Assembly (NCBI RefSeq): GCF_040954835.1
Contig: NC_090698.1
Span: 5,268,501-5,332,500 of the forward strand
Reading direction: 5' to 3'
DNA: 64,000 nt
Source of the DNA: Lepisosteus oculatus
Lineage: Eukaryota > Chordata > Actinopteri > Semionotiformes > Lepisosteidae
Shown here: in pieces, positions 53,929 through 64,000 of the stretch
Numbering within the stretch: the stretch's first letter is position 1
Layout of the letters: the number at the start of each line of letters is the position of its first letter
Translations under genes and position numbers: made by a program
Notes under the pieces: model-generated
Told to the model about the DNA's origin: nothing
The model's database searches: none
The model's input: the letters and a program-made list of their open reading frames with translations, nothing else

Positions 53929-56900
53929 GTAATATAGCTGGTTCCGTAGCCCCCTATGTTTTGAGGATCGAACCGGATTTTTCGATAACAAGTTTTTCTT
54001 TCTTATCTTTTCTCACGTCTTGCTGTTTACAAGTATGGTGGCCAGCGACCATGTCTTTCATTGTGCACTATAATGTACATTATTAATATACCCTGTGCAG
54101 TGTTGTTCCGAAAAGATGAAGATTCGGTTGTTGTAAAGTGAGGGGTTGGTTGTTCATGGGGTAGAGCCAGCAGACAAACTGAAGGTGTTCGGGCTGTTGG
54201 GGATAGTGTGCTGTGTACAGCGACGCGACGTGAAAACCGAGGCAGCGGTGAAATCTCATCGCCAGGGGAATGTACAGTATATTCTCGCCTCTCTTGGCGA
54301 TAATAAGCAGGTGCAGGTCACTCATCACAAACCGGGTAAACTTTCGTGTATTTGTCTAGATTAGCGTGTTGAGTGCACTTGGTAAAATAGACGCTAACAT
54401 TCTAAATAAAACATATTTTGCAGATTGTCAGATTGATAAACCGGGGCTACTAGTCCGTAGTCTTTTCAATGAAGTGGACTGGTTCTCCTTAAGTGCGCAT
54501 TTTCCCATGAACCAATGTGATCTGCGCCTGTGTGTTCAAGTAGAGTTGTGCGTTTTGCACTGGTTGCTGTTATCTCGCAACTCTATCATCATCTCCTGCG
54601 TCTACGGTTTCTTTTTTTTTTTGATCAGCCATGTTTGTATATTCCTTTTCCCTGAAAGACCCTGGCGTTTAATACTTTTCAAAAGGGTTCTGGGATCGAA
54701 TCTGTCCTGCTGCATCTGTGTATGTGGAGTTTGCATGATCTTCCTGCATTCCCCTTTGAGGAATTTCATAGTTTCCCCCCCTCTTCTGGTAAATATGCTG
54801 TCTAGGATGGTCTAAATTGTCTCTTTCACCCTGTAATGTGAAATGGTATCCCTTCCGGATCCCATCCCATCCCATCCCATCCAACTGGTATCCCATCCAG
54901 AGAGAAGCTCAACCCTGTGCTCCATGCCTACCCTGTGAGCCGTGCTTTCAGATAGCTCCCAGCCTGCTGTGCCCCACAGTGGGACAAGTGTTTTTTTGGT
55001 ACGGGGTGGGTAAAATCGATGACCGCTTCAAACAGTGAGGCAACTGCTAGTTTAGGGGGGTTATCCAATTATTAATTCTCCCCTTTAAACAGAAAAGAGC
55101 AGACAGGGACTTTGAAATCGCCTTGGTTGCGTAGCTGCCTTCCCTACCTCTTACTTCAGTCCTTTCCTTTCAGTATGAACAGTGGACGAGGAGGAAAGCT
55201 CTGTAAAGGGGATGGAACATTTGCCATGTGTAACAAATGAGTTCTAATAATTCATCTGTGGTCTTATTTGCCTTGTGTTGTTTTAGTCGTCATGCAGGAC
55301 TCTAGATTAAATTTCAAAGAGTCGCTTCCCACACCCAAAAAATATTGCGCAGTCATCACTCGCGTTCAGAGAAACAAGAGTATCAGCCTCCCGGGTGTGT
55401 GAGAGAAGTCTGTTAGTAGGCGCTTGTTCCCCATCTGTGACTGCAGCTGAAAACAGTGTACAGGTTGAAAAGTAATATCAATGCAGGAAACCTCATCTTG
55501 TGAAGATTATGTCTTCAGCAGGGGTCTCTAAAGTAAAGTGATGTCTTGCACATTGCCATGTGTTCGAACGGAGGAATATTTGAAATTTCCTTTAGACTAG
55601 TATGTGCATCCGCTCTGACGCCACCGGTGGATGAAATTCATTAAAAAGGAAATTGTGTTTTGAAGAAGGAACTGAGCATTTAACTGGATTGAAGTGAGAG
55701 TGGGGAAGTCCAGGTCCGCTGCGCTCAGGAGCTGAATGTTTCGCTCTGTCTTGTGCCCTGTCCTCTCCCAGGCTGCGTGCCTCCCGCGTGCTGCTGGTGG
55801 GGATGAGGGGGCTGGGGGCAGAGGTGGCCAAGAATCTGATCCTGGCAGGAGTGAAGGGGCTGACGATGCTGGACCACGAGCAGGTAAGCCATTAGTGCCG
55901 GGGGTGAGACTTGATTCTCGGCTGTAGTAGTGTCTTTTTTTGCAGTGCCAACCAGTACGTGTGCAGTTTTCTTCGCCAAAGGAGAGCAATGGACATTTGA
56001 CCTCATAGGATTTTCAGAGCGAGGAAGAACACTAAAGCAAAGTCCACACACAAGGAGCTCCAGTCTGGCTTCAAACCCGGGTCTCTATGCACTTAGATAA
56101 CTACATGATTCTCATAAAAAGAATGAAAGGACATGTTTTGGATTTGGTGGTGGGACAGAGGGTTTGTGTTGCTCTGAGCTTTTGGGTCCTGGGTTTGATT
56201 CTACACTGGGGTGCTTTGTAGACCCTGAAAAGCCAAATACCTCACCTAGAGCTTGTGGGTTTTTTCTCCAGGTGCTCAGGTACTCTCCCAGCCACAGCCC
56301 AAAGACCTGCTGTTCTCGTAGAGAGACAGCTATCTTTAAATTGCCCCCCCCCCCGCCCCCCAAGCATATGGGAATGAATGAATGTGTGGCCAGCAATGAG
56401 CCGGTGTCCTTTTCGTGCTCCGGCTCCACCTTGTGCAGTTCTTGTTGGTTCTCTGGTTGGCTTTTGATTTGTTTCTCATATCTCCTTCCCTGCTGTGCGG
56501 TGAACGTGTCCGGTTGCTCTTCTTTTGAAGTGCATCCAAAGCTGCGTTATCTTTCACGTCACGTCATGAACAAAAGTGTCCCAGAGCCTGCATGAAGGCT
56601 TACTCTAGAGCATTGTTAATCATGTTAGCATAGACACTTGTCTTGAGGATAAGTTGCTTCTTCAAGCTCATTGTTTCGCATGTTATATTTCTAGGCTGCT
56701 ACCTGCATATACAGTTGTATCCAAACGTTTGGGCACCCCTGATCAAATTGCATATTTCAGGGAATATCTAAGTGAAAATAAGTTTACACAACCTCTGCAG
56801 GGTACAAACTTAAACGTGATGTATTTCTGCACATTGTAATGCACAATTATTACTTATTTGCTGAATTTAACAAACTTTGCATACAACTGAAGTAATTCAA

Positions 56901-59900
56901 GTAGGGAGCTGCGTCAGCATGTGTGGGCTGCAAAGGAACAAGTTAAAGGTTTATTCCAGGCTGAAAAGAGAAGAAAGGAAACACAATGTTTCGGCTGTGG
57001 AGCCTTCTTCAGGTGTGGAGAACTCAGCCTGTGTCCACACCTGAAGAAGGCTCCACAGCCGAAACGTTTTTTCCTTTCTTCTCTTTTCAGCCTGGAAATT
57101 AGCCTCTACATGTTCTTTTGCATACAACTGTAACACTCCACACTTATCTACATTAAATGTCATCTTCCAGGTGTTTGCCCAGTCCTGTATTTTGAGTAAA
57201 TCTTTAAAAACCTCCTGTGCTGTTTTTACAGTGTTTAACCCAACTTTGGCAGCTTTTGTGATTGGGGAGGGGGGGGTGGACTTATGGTATATGACTATGT
57301 GAGTAAACGGAGAAAAACACATAGGTCCTGCAATAGAAAAACTAGACTAAGCAAGAAGATGTAACGAAAATAATTACAAAATTTTGAGAACCGCTTTTCT
57401 GTTTGTTAATGGCGTATTGATTGGAGGATCTCAGCCAGTCCTTTCCCGAAAGCTCCCAAACAGTGTATTTCTGCAGCAAGACTTGTTCCAGGCACTCGCC
57501 TCTCTTTGTGTAAAGAAATTAGGCTTAAAAAACAAAGACTTTTCATTTGTCCAGGAAGAGGGTTTAAGAGGTCCTGCATTGCCTACTTTTCTTACCCCTG
57601 CCCCTCTCTTGTTTCTGTCTCAGGTGACCGAGGAGTCCAGCCGAGCGCAGTTTCTCATCCCAGTGGGTTCTGAGGGTCAGAACCGGGCCCAGACCTCACT
57701 GGAGCGTGCTCAGTACCTGAACCCCATGGTGGAAGTAAAGGCAGACCCCGAGAGAGCCGAGTCCAAGCCTGAGGATTTCTTCCTGCAGTTTGATGCGGTG
57801 AGTGCTTTGGAGAGCGGAGACAGGGCGGGTTTCCTGTTGCTGTGCTCTACTGCTCATCCTTCACCATCCAGTGCGCAAAGTTCCTTCTGCTTTCTTGTTT
57901 CTAGTAGGGGTGTGTGTTCAGAAAGTGGAAAGAAACAGCATTGTCTAACGTCGTCTTTAGTTTAGCTTTAGTGCCCAGGGTAAGGGCTGTGGGGCAATCA
58001 GGAGGAATAGGGGGAAGCAGAGATTTTGCTACATCTACATAATAATAATAATTCCTCACACTTATATAGCGCTTTTCTGGACACTCCACTCAAAGCGCTT
58101 TACAGGTAATGGGGATCCCCTCCACCCCCACCAGTGTGCAACCCCACCTGGATTATGCGACGGCAGCCATAGTGCGCCAGAACGCTCCCCACACACCAGC
58201 TATTAGTGGGAGGAGAGCAGAGTAATGAAGCCAATTCATAGAGGGGGATTATTAGGAGGCCATGATTGGTAAGGGCCAATGGGAAATTTGGCCAGGACAC
58301 CAGGGTTACACCCCTACTCTTTTCGAGAAACGCCCTGGGATTTTTAATGACCACAGAGAGTCAGGACCTCTGTTTTACGTCTCATCCGAAGGACGGCGCC
58401 TGTTTACAGTACAGTGTCCCTGTCACTATACTGGGGCATCAGGGCCCACATGGACCGCAGGGTGAGCGCCCCCTGCTGGCCCCACTAACACCTCTTCCAG
58501 CAGCAACCTTAGTTTTTCCCAGGAGCTCTCCCATCCAGGTACTGACCAGATTCACACCTGCTGAGCTTCAGTGGGCTGCTAGTTGTGAAATGGCTGCTGA
58601 AAGTATTATTCACCGCAGAGCAGTGGCTCTGTGGCTAAGGAACCCCACCTGTGTCTGGAAGGTTGCCAGTTCAAATCCTACTCCGCTGGGTCCCTGAGCA
58701 AGGCCCTTAACGCTAACTGCTCCAGGGGCGCTTACAATGGCTGACCCTTTGCTCTGACCCCCAGCTTCCCTCACTGTCTGTGTGTCTCGTGGAGAGCAAG
58801 CTGGGATCTGTGAAAAGACAAATTCCTAATGCAAGAAATTGTATATGACTTTTAAAATGATTTAAAAATAATAATAAGGCAGATGTTATGGAGCAGAATA
58901 CCTGTTGATGGTTACAGACTGTTGACAGACACGTATAGTGGAGAAAACGGCACAGATTGGCCAAATAAACTTTGTACTACTTCATGCTTTTCACTGCGCA
59001 ATGAGAGATGGTTTGAAGAAGAGAGGCAGAAAGCAGCAGCTTCACTGGTGAAAGAAGTGAAGTTGTTTCCGGGAGCCCTTTGTTTCTGCTTTGGAAGTTG
59101 TTTATATATACCCGTATATAATAACAGTGTTATTTGCTTTATGTGCAAAATGTAAAATATTTCACTGTTAAATCAATAAATTACGAAACAGAAAATCTTT
59201 TAGTTTAAGTGCAACCATTCTGAATGTTTCCCTTTTCTTGAAAGCCAAATAGCAATTTCTTGCAGTTCCCAAAAAACCCACTAGGTGATGCTTTTGCCCC
59301 TTCTTTCCACACAGCAGCCAGTTCCCTGAAGGTTAATCAGTCAGGAGAACTAAGCTCTTTGAATTTAAAAAAGAGCTGCTTTTAAGTACCAGGACATTTT
59401 AACCCCTGAGCAATAATAATAAATTACCCCACTCAAAGCGCTTTGCGGGTAATGGGGACTCCCCTCCACACCCACCACCATTTCTTTCAACTGCTGTGAA
59501 CTCTACACACCACACATCGGCTCGGTTACAGTTACACTGGTTTGCAAAGCATAAATGGGGGGCTGTTCGTTCCTGTGCACTGTAAGTGTATTGTGAATAT
59601 AGTAGCATGTAACGGTATGCTAAGACTAATATAACTGTTCAGGCGGGGGGCTGCGTCAGCAGGCGTAGGCTGCAAAGGAACAAGTAATGGGTTTATTCCA
59701 TGCTGAACAGAGAAGAAAGAAAACACAACGTTTCGGCCGCGGATCCTTCTTCAGGTGTGAGGAAGGCTCACGCCTCACACCTGAAGAACTCCACGGCCGA
59801 CACATTGTTTTCTTTCTTCTCTGTTCAGCATGGAATTAACCCATTACTTGTACCTAATATAATTGTTACTCATCTGGATTGACTCTTTCGGCCTTACATG

Positions 59901-62900
59901 TGTGCAGCATTGCTTTTTTATTGAAGCAGTCTGTGTAAAGCACCTTGCTCACAATAGCAGTGTCACCGCATGGAATTAACCCCTCCAGTGCCCTAACTGG
60001 TAATCCGCACGGCCATATACATTTTCACTGCACCTTTCAAGCAAGCGCGTGTTTTCATGCAGAGGTGCAGCCCAACGCAGGGCGAAGGTGAGAGGCAGGG
60101 TGATACACCCACTGTGGGCCTCTGCTTCTGCGGAGACCTGTCCCATTGTCTGCGCCGTGTGAATGGAAGGTCAGGCAGCGGCCACCTCCTTCCATTGTGA
60201 AGGGCGGAGATCTTGTCAGCTCGCACAATGCCGCGGTGAAAACTAATCCCAGAGCTGCTTTGTGCTTTCTTTCTGCTCCCTTGTTTGAATTGGAAAGGTA
60301 CAGGAAAACTCTGCAGTGTGAAAACAATATGTTGCTGGCGGTCTGGGATCCCTTTGCCTCTGCACATAAAGCAGTGGCTGAACAATGGCTCCTGCAGGGA
60401 AACCCTCTGGCAGTGTTTTCTGAAGGGCTGTGTGAAAAGGCTCGTCAGTACAGCTCCCAACTCGAGTCACATGCCATCATGCACCAGGAAGGCCTGTCCT
60501 CATCAGATGAGAGGCCTGGGCAAAACTCCCGGCACTAAAGGGAGCAGGCCCAAACACTGGTTCGTCTTGCACATCCTGTGGTTTCTAATGCATACGCTGT
60601 GAAACTGGACAGATTTATTTAGCGGGGTGCTCTTGTTTTCAGACTCAGGCGAGCTCCATAATGTTTTATTTAGACCCTTTTTGTTTTCCTCACTGCAAAA
60701 CATGATGTTTGTTTAACTCCACAGTTTTTATTTCATGCAAAAATGAAGTCTGACGTTTTCGGAACTGAAAACAATTTGAAGATCTGCATTAGCCAAGTTT
60801 GGTTCAGCTTGGGGTTCAATCGAATAAGAGCTGGAACAAAACCTAGATGAGATTGGGCTCATGATAACCTGGATTTGGGAAGGTAGGAAAAGATCTAAAA
60901 TGGTATAAAGAATGATGGGAAGGTGCAGCATTGCTTATACATCAAAATGCCTGCAGCACACAAGTAATGGCTTTTGTTTTAATAGTACGTGACACGGCCC
61001 TTCCTTCAATTATAGACGGGAAGTGATTAAGCCTTTGAATGGGATTTTATAATTTTTCCAATGACTCATTGTGAGGAGTTTCTCAATGAAATGTAAGAGA
61101 TTAATAAATCGCAGGGCACACATCACAGCACAGGTGCTCTCGTACTGCTGCTTCAGACTAGATCAAATCCAGGGAGGTATCTCCCACTGGGACTGGGATG
61201 CACAGTTCAGGGAAGAGACGCTTTCCTGTCTTTGAGATTCTTGCTTGTCCCAGAAACCTGGAGAAAACAAACTATCCGAAGTATCATCATAGCAAAAAAT
61301 GTGTGTTTGGGGGGGGGGGCTCAGAAAATAGTAGTAGAGAATCAGTGAAGCCTTAAACACCCGCAGTGAACAGCAAAGAGCAGGTGAAACCTGTTGACAT
61401 TTATGCAGAACGACTAATTCTGCCAAAATACAGATATGTGGAAACGTGAACCTTCGGGAACATAGACACGGATTCCTTTCTGCAGATAGAAATAAATGGC
61501 GCATTTGTAATAAATACGTTGTAGGTCTGTAGCACAGATGTACTTACTGGACTGGGGGTTGTATGTAGGGAATTTCTAAGGGGGAGGTGAAGGACTGGAG
61601 TGGACAAAGCTGGATCTGTGAAAGTTGGATGGGGTGGGTGCTGTGTGAGAACCGTGGGCGGTGCAGCTCGTGTCTGCCCGTGTGTGTGTGTCTGCCCGTG
61701 TGTCTGCCCGTGTGTCTGCCCGTGTGTGTGTGTGTGTCTCTTTGGTGGAAGACTTCACTGTCTCGCTCCCCTCCCCCGAGCCCCATTGTCCGACCGAGCT
61801 GTGGAAACCCCCCTGTCCTGCCCGGGGAACAATCCCTCCAGTGTCTGTGCCCCCGGGGTGCTGACTCGCAGCCCTGGCTGAATGAGCCCAGCGCAGCCAC
61901 GTCTGTTCAGCCGTGCCCAGGCGGTGAAAAGGGGAGGAAGGACTGCGGTTTTCCCACTCGAAGATCTCCTGGTTCAGGTTTCCAGACACTTCCAGTTAGT
62001 CATCCAGGCCCCCCCGGATGAATGGGGATCCTCCCTATTATACTTCCGTGTGTCAGCTTGAGCTGTCCTGGCGTAGGTCGGGTCTGTCTGCCTGGTCTTG
62101 TGACACACCTACACACTAGAGGTGTGAATGCTCTCTCTGCCCCCCTGACTGTCCACATAAGAGCATCTCCAGTGACAAACGGATCCTTTTTGTTTAGAAA
62201 TGAACCGCGTGTTTCCTTCCTCTCCTGCAGTCTCTGCCATGTGGTTCCTGTAAGCCTGTCTCCTGCAGCCAAGAGGAAACTTGGGACCTATTCTCTGATC
62301 TGTTGTGCCGTTTTCTGTTGAATGTTGTGTGTTCAGAAACGATGGCAGTATGTCAGTCATTCTGGTTAACCCTGAATGGCCCAAACACTAAAAGAAATAA
62401 GGCAGCCGTTCGGAATGGGAATTGTCTCTTCTTAATAACATTAAACGTCTGTATAGCTAATTGTATACGATCTGCATGTATATGGGGGGGCTAGGAGAAA
62501 CGGGAGCAATCCCATGCAGATATGGAAAGAACATCAACAGCAGCCATATGTGCAGCACCCACCTGGACGGTGCCTTTTTACAGTATAGTGTCCCCATCAC
62601 TATACTGGGGCATTAGGACCCACACAGACTGCAGGGTGAGCGCCCCCTACTGGCCCCACAAACACCTCTTCCAGCAGCAACCTCAGCTTTCCCAGGCGTC
62701 TCCCATCCAGATGCTGGCCAGGCTCACACCTGCTGAGCTGCAGCAGGATGCCAGTTGTGAGTTGCAGGGTGATATGCAGGCTTCATGCAGACAAGCAGCA
62801 CACAGAATGACAGGGCTTTGCATGTGTATGGGTGCTAGTATGGGTTGTGGTTCGCATATAACAAGCAGGAACTGAGCCCAAGACCCTGTAGCGGTGAGAT

Positions 62901-64000
62901 GCCCGTCTTAACCACCATGCGCCTGTGCCACGCACAGTGCCAGCATGCCTCGTGCGCGGTATTTCAGCGATGTCTTTGTACCGTGACAAACTGGCTAATT
63001 GTATGTTGCGCTTATTGTGCCCGATCTGTGACAAAGCAGTTCTTTATTGTCCTGTAGTGGAAGAACAGCACTGTCATGGACAGTGCCGTTAATAATGAAC
63101 CTGTATTTTTAGCCACACAGTGTTCCATCCTCACTCTCTCTGGCTCTCTTCTTCATCCTGTTATCCTTGGGGCTTGTCTTTTCTCTTTTGTGTTCATGCG
63201 TCTGAGCTGTGAAAAAAAAAAATTCCCTGTCGCCGTGGGTGGTAGGGACGTGTCCCGACATGTGCTTCCATTCAAAGGGAACATTTCCATGTATCCGACT
63301 GTACCAGTCTGGCTGCTGGCTCAGACCAAGGAAGGGTGACCGGTCTGTGCAAAATCCACTCAGTGCCCTTCTCTTTCCTGAGCTGCAGGGAAAAAAAGCT
63401 CAAGTCAAACCTACGCTGGAAGAAAAACCAAACATTCGTTCTTCTTCCCTGTGGACAGTTTTGCAACGTGCTGTTGAGCCTCACTTGTTTCCACAAGTAT
63501 TCACCTGTCGTCACAAGTATCTCTTTAATTGGAAAGGCTCTGTAATTCAGAGCTCCAGTTTAGGAACAAAAGCATCTCTGAGTATTTTACCAACGGAAGC
63601 AGGGATCTGAGAAAACAAGTCACATCCATGAATGAGGGAATAAGGAACACATTTCCTCTGCACGTTTCAGAAACAACAGCAGCATTTCTGTGTCTTAAAG
63701 TGCACAGAACAGCAAATTAAAAACTAAAGCAAGCACCCTCTCTGCCTACTTGCATATGTCCCTGGAGATTGGGTGGCACCCTGGGCTAATTTCTCTCTGT
63801 ACACTCTGTACTGACGCCCAAACGCACCTCACGCCAGAGGGATAAGAAATGGGGTGTGATGTGCACCCCCCACCCCCCCGCAAGGCCCACGCTTTATCTG
63901 TGCGCGCACCGAGGGAGTTGAGACCTCACCCCCACCCGGACCCCCGCTGGGGTTGGGGAGTGCTGTGGGTGATAGTGTGCACTCTCTCCCTTGGTCAGCG
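53837..64000 (+). CDS. sae1: sae1, SUMO-activating enzyme subunit 1, partial (exons 1-3)
   Basis: SAE1 (AOS1) pairs with UBA2 to form the SUMO E1, which adenylates SUMO and passes it to UBA2 and then UBC9 in the nucleus. Three coding exons are present: 53837-53928, 55772-55883 and 57624-57797, with GT-AG borders and phases that join in frame (residues 1-126 of about 350). The start [20 protein letters not shown] and [20 protein letters not shown] match the family N-terminus. [20 protein letters not shown] is the Rossmann-like nucleotide-fold loop, and [20 protein letters not shown]-like sequence (here LTMLDHEQ...) continues the fold; exon 3 ends at [10 protein letters not shown]. The next expected exon (family block VCLTCCSRDVIV...) is not in the window, so everything after 57797 is intron 3. 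Confidence 0.96.
53929..55771 (+). other. sae1 intron 1
   Basis: 1.84 kb. Around 54690-54790 it carries a diverged fish repeat body (ATGTGGAGTTTGCATGATCT) and at 54858-54900 a short (ATCCC)n tandem. Confidence 0.7.
55772..55883 (+). CDS. sae1: sae1 exon 2
   Basis: Encodes residues 31-68: the glycine-rich nucleotide-binding loop and DHEQ. The acceptor is CTCTCCCAG and the donor GTAAGC. Confidence 0.95.
56155..56325 (+). repeat. Dispersed fish repeat fragment
   Basis: GGGTCCTGGGTTTGATTCTA is followed by GGGTTTTTTCTCCAGGTGCT and CACAGCCCAAAGACCTGCTG, the plus-strand form of the body also seen at 3040-3215 and 18876-19140. Confidence 0.5.
56931..57122. mobile_element. Penelope-type inverted terminal repeats with hammerhead-like core (copy 1)
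   Basis: Two arms of about 89 bases (56931-57019 and 57034-57122) are near-perfect reverse complements around a 14-base centre. The right arm reads CTGAAGAAGGCTCCACAGCC then GAAACG: CUGAAGA, a 4-bp stem (GGCU/AGCC) and GAAAC, the layout of a hammerhead ribozyme core as known in Penelope-like element repeats. AGCCTGGAA follows a pyrimidine tract in both arms. Confidence 0.65.
57125..57260 (-). mobile_element. LINE reverse-transcriptase fragment
   Basis: The minus frame contains [20 protein letters not shown] followed by GVLQL. It matches the WxxxWxMxFNVxKC block just after the catalytic palm of LINE reverse transcriptases. Only about 45 codons remain. Confidence 0.7.
57624..57797 (+). CDS. 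sae1: sae1 exon 3
   Basis: Encodes residues 69-126 ([20 protein letters not shown] to FFLQFDA). 174 nt, phase 0 on both sides. The donor is GTGAGT. Confidence 0.95.
58039..58600 (-). mobile_element. 5S rRNA-derived SINE, near full length (copy 7)
   Basis: (TAA)n and CACTTATATAGCGCTTTTCT at the left, the complete body, and the 5S head on the right. Close in sequence to copy 3. It lies in sae1 intron 3, antisense to the gene. Confidence 0.88.
58608..58858 (+). mobile_element. tRNA-derived SINE (copy B)
   Basis: A-box-like TGGCTCTGTGGCTAAGG and B-box GGTTGCCAGTTCAAATCC, then GCTCCAGGGGCGCTTACAAT and GGAGAGCAAGCTGGGATCTG, ending near GAAATTGTATATG. Same family as 19720-19975, better preserved. 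It abuts SINE copy 7. Confidence 0.8.
59408..59484 (-). mobile_element. 5S rRNA-derived SINE tail fragment (copy 8)
   Basis: AATAATAATAAATT, then CACTCAAAGCGCTTTGCGGG and TAATGGGGACTCCCCTCCAC: the tail only, with the TATATAGCGC block deleted. Confidence 0.7.
59672..59853. mobile_element. Penelope-type inverted terminal repeats with hammerhead-like core (copy 2)
   Basis: Arms 59672-59761 and 59775-59853 mirror each other, as in copy 1. The left arm, read on minus, keeps CTGAAGAAGGATCCGCGGCC GAAACG. The right arm is eroded (CTGAAGAACTCC, GACAC). Confidence 0.65.
59854..61675 (+). other. sae1 intron 3, no repeat recognised
   Basis: Unique-looking intron sequence; no exon or RNA gene seen. Confidence 0.5.
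61676..61740. repeat. (TGTGTGTCTGCCCG)n tandem repeat
   Basis: Four GTGTCTGCCCG-type units with TG-dinucleotide expansion between them. Confidence 0.85.
62558..62780 (-). mobile_element. 5S rRNA-derived SINE, head half only (copy 9)
   Basis: Contains ACAGTATAGTGTCCCCATCA, AGCGCCCCCTACTGGCCCCA and the 5S head (CTCCCATCCAGATGCTGGCC on plus). The tail half is missing. Confidence 0.75.
62835..62935 (-). repeat. Possible tRNA-SINE head
   Basis: On minus, GGCGCATGGTGGTTAAGACG with a following GGGTCTTGGGCTCAGTTCC has the layout of a tRNA-like A/B box head. Low confidence. Confidence 0.3.
62936..64000 (+). other. sae1 intron 3, right end of window
   Basis: No exon recognised; the next sae1 exon is beyond the edge. 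Confidence 0.6.

Noticed and set aside
55009-57300. A further sae1 exon between exons 2 and 3
   Set aside because: Exon 2 (ending DHEQ) joins exon 3 (VTEESS) directly in phase 0 with no missing residues against the family.

Overview
The window is vertebrate nuclear DNA, most likely from a ray-finned fish. It carries multi-exon genes with GT-AG introns, CpG-rich promoters and long repeat-filled introns. Its dispersed repeats are of fish type: 5S rRNA-derived SINEs with (TAA)n tails, tRNA-derived SINEs, CR1/L2-like LINE remnants and Penelope-type terminal repeats. The 10 kb first intron and repeat load suggest a mid-sized genome, so a gar- or bowfin-like fish or an early-branching teleost is possible, but the species cannot be fixed from sequence alone.

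Layout. (1) 1-5640, minus: the 5' half of ercc2 (XPD helicase), coding exons 1-11, residues 1-366, running off the left edge. (2) 5641-10287: the ercc2 promoter, one full 5S-SINE, then the probable 3' UTR of the next gene. (3) 10288-11046, minus: an intact single-exon CDS for a Cdc42 effector (BORG family) protein; a CpG-rich candidate first non-coding exon lies near 17.2-17.4 kb. (4) About 17.6-31.7 kb: no protein-coding gene recognised; many SINE and LINE fragments and a minisatellite. (5) 31.8-52.9 kb, minus: complete zc3h4, 14 coding exons that join in frame to 4128 nt (1375 codons plus stop). One of its introns is a minor-class (U12) AT-AC intron. (6) 52.9-53.8 kb: a head-to-head promoter region. 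(7) 53837 to the right edge, plus: sae1 exons 1-3 (residues 1-126), with the window ending inside intron 3.

The zc3h4-sae1 neighbourhood matches the arrangement on human 19q13.32, and ercc2 is also a 19q13 gene, so this is an old conserved block. The genes are housekeeping in character: nucleotide-excision repair/TFIIH, control of extragenic transcription, SUMO activation and Cdc42 signalling. They are not a functional cluster beyond shared ancestry and one shared promoter region. The most notable observations are the AT-AC intron between two zinc-finger exons of zc3h4, a Phe-to-Leu change in the CRIB motif of the Cdc42 effector, hammerhead-ribozyme-like inverted repeats in sae1 introns, and nine 5S-SINE copies all lying in the same orientation.
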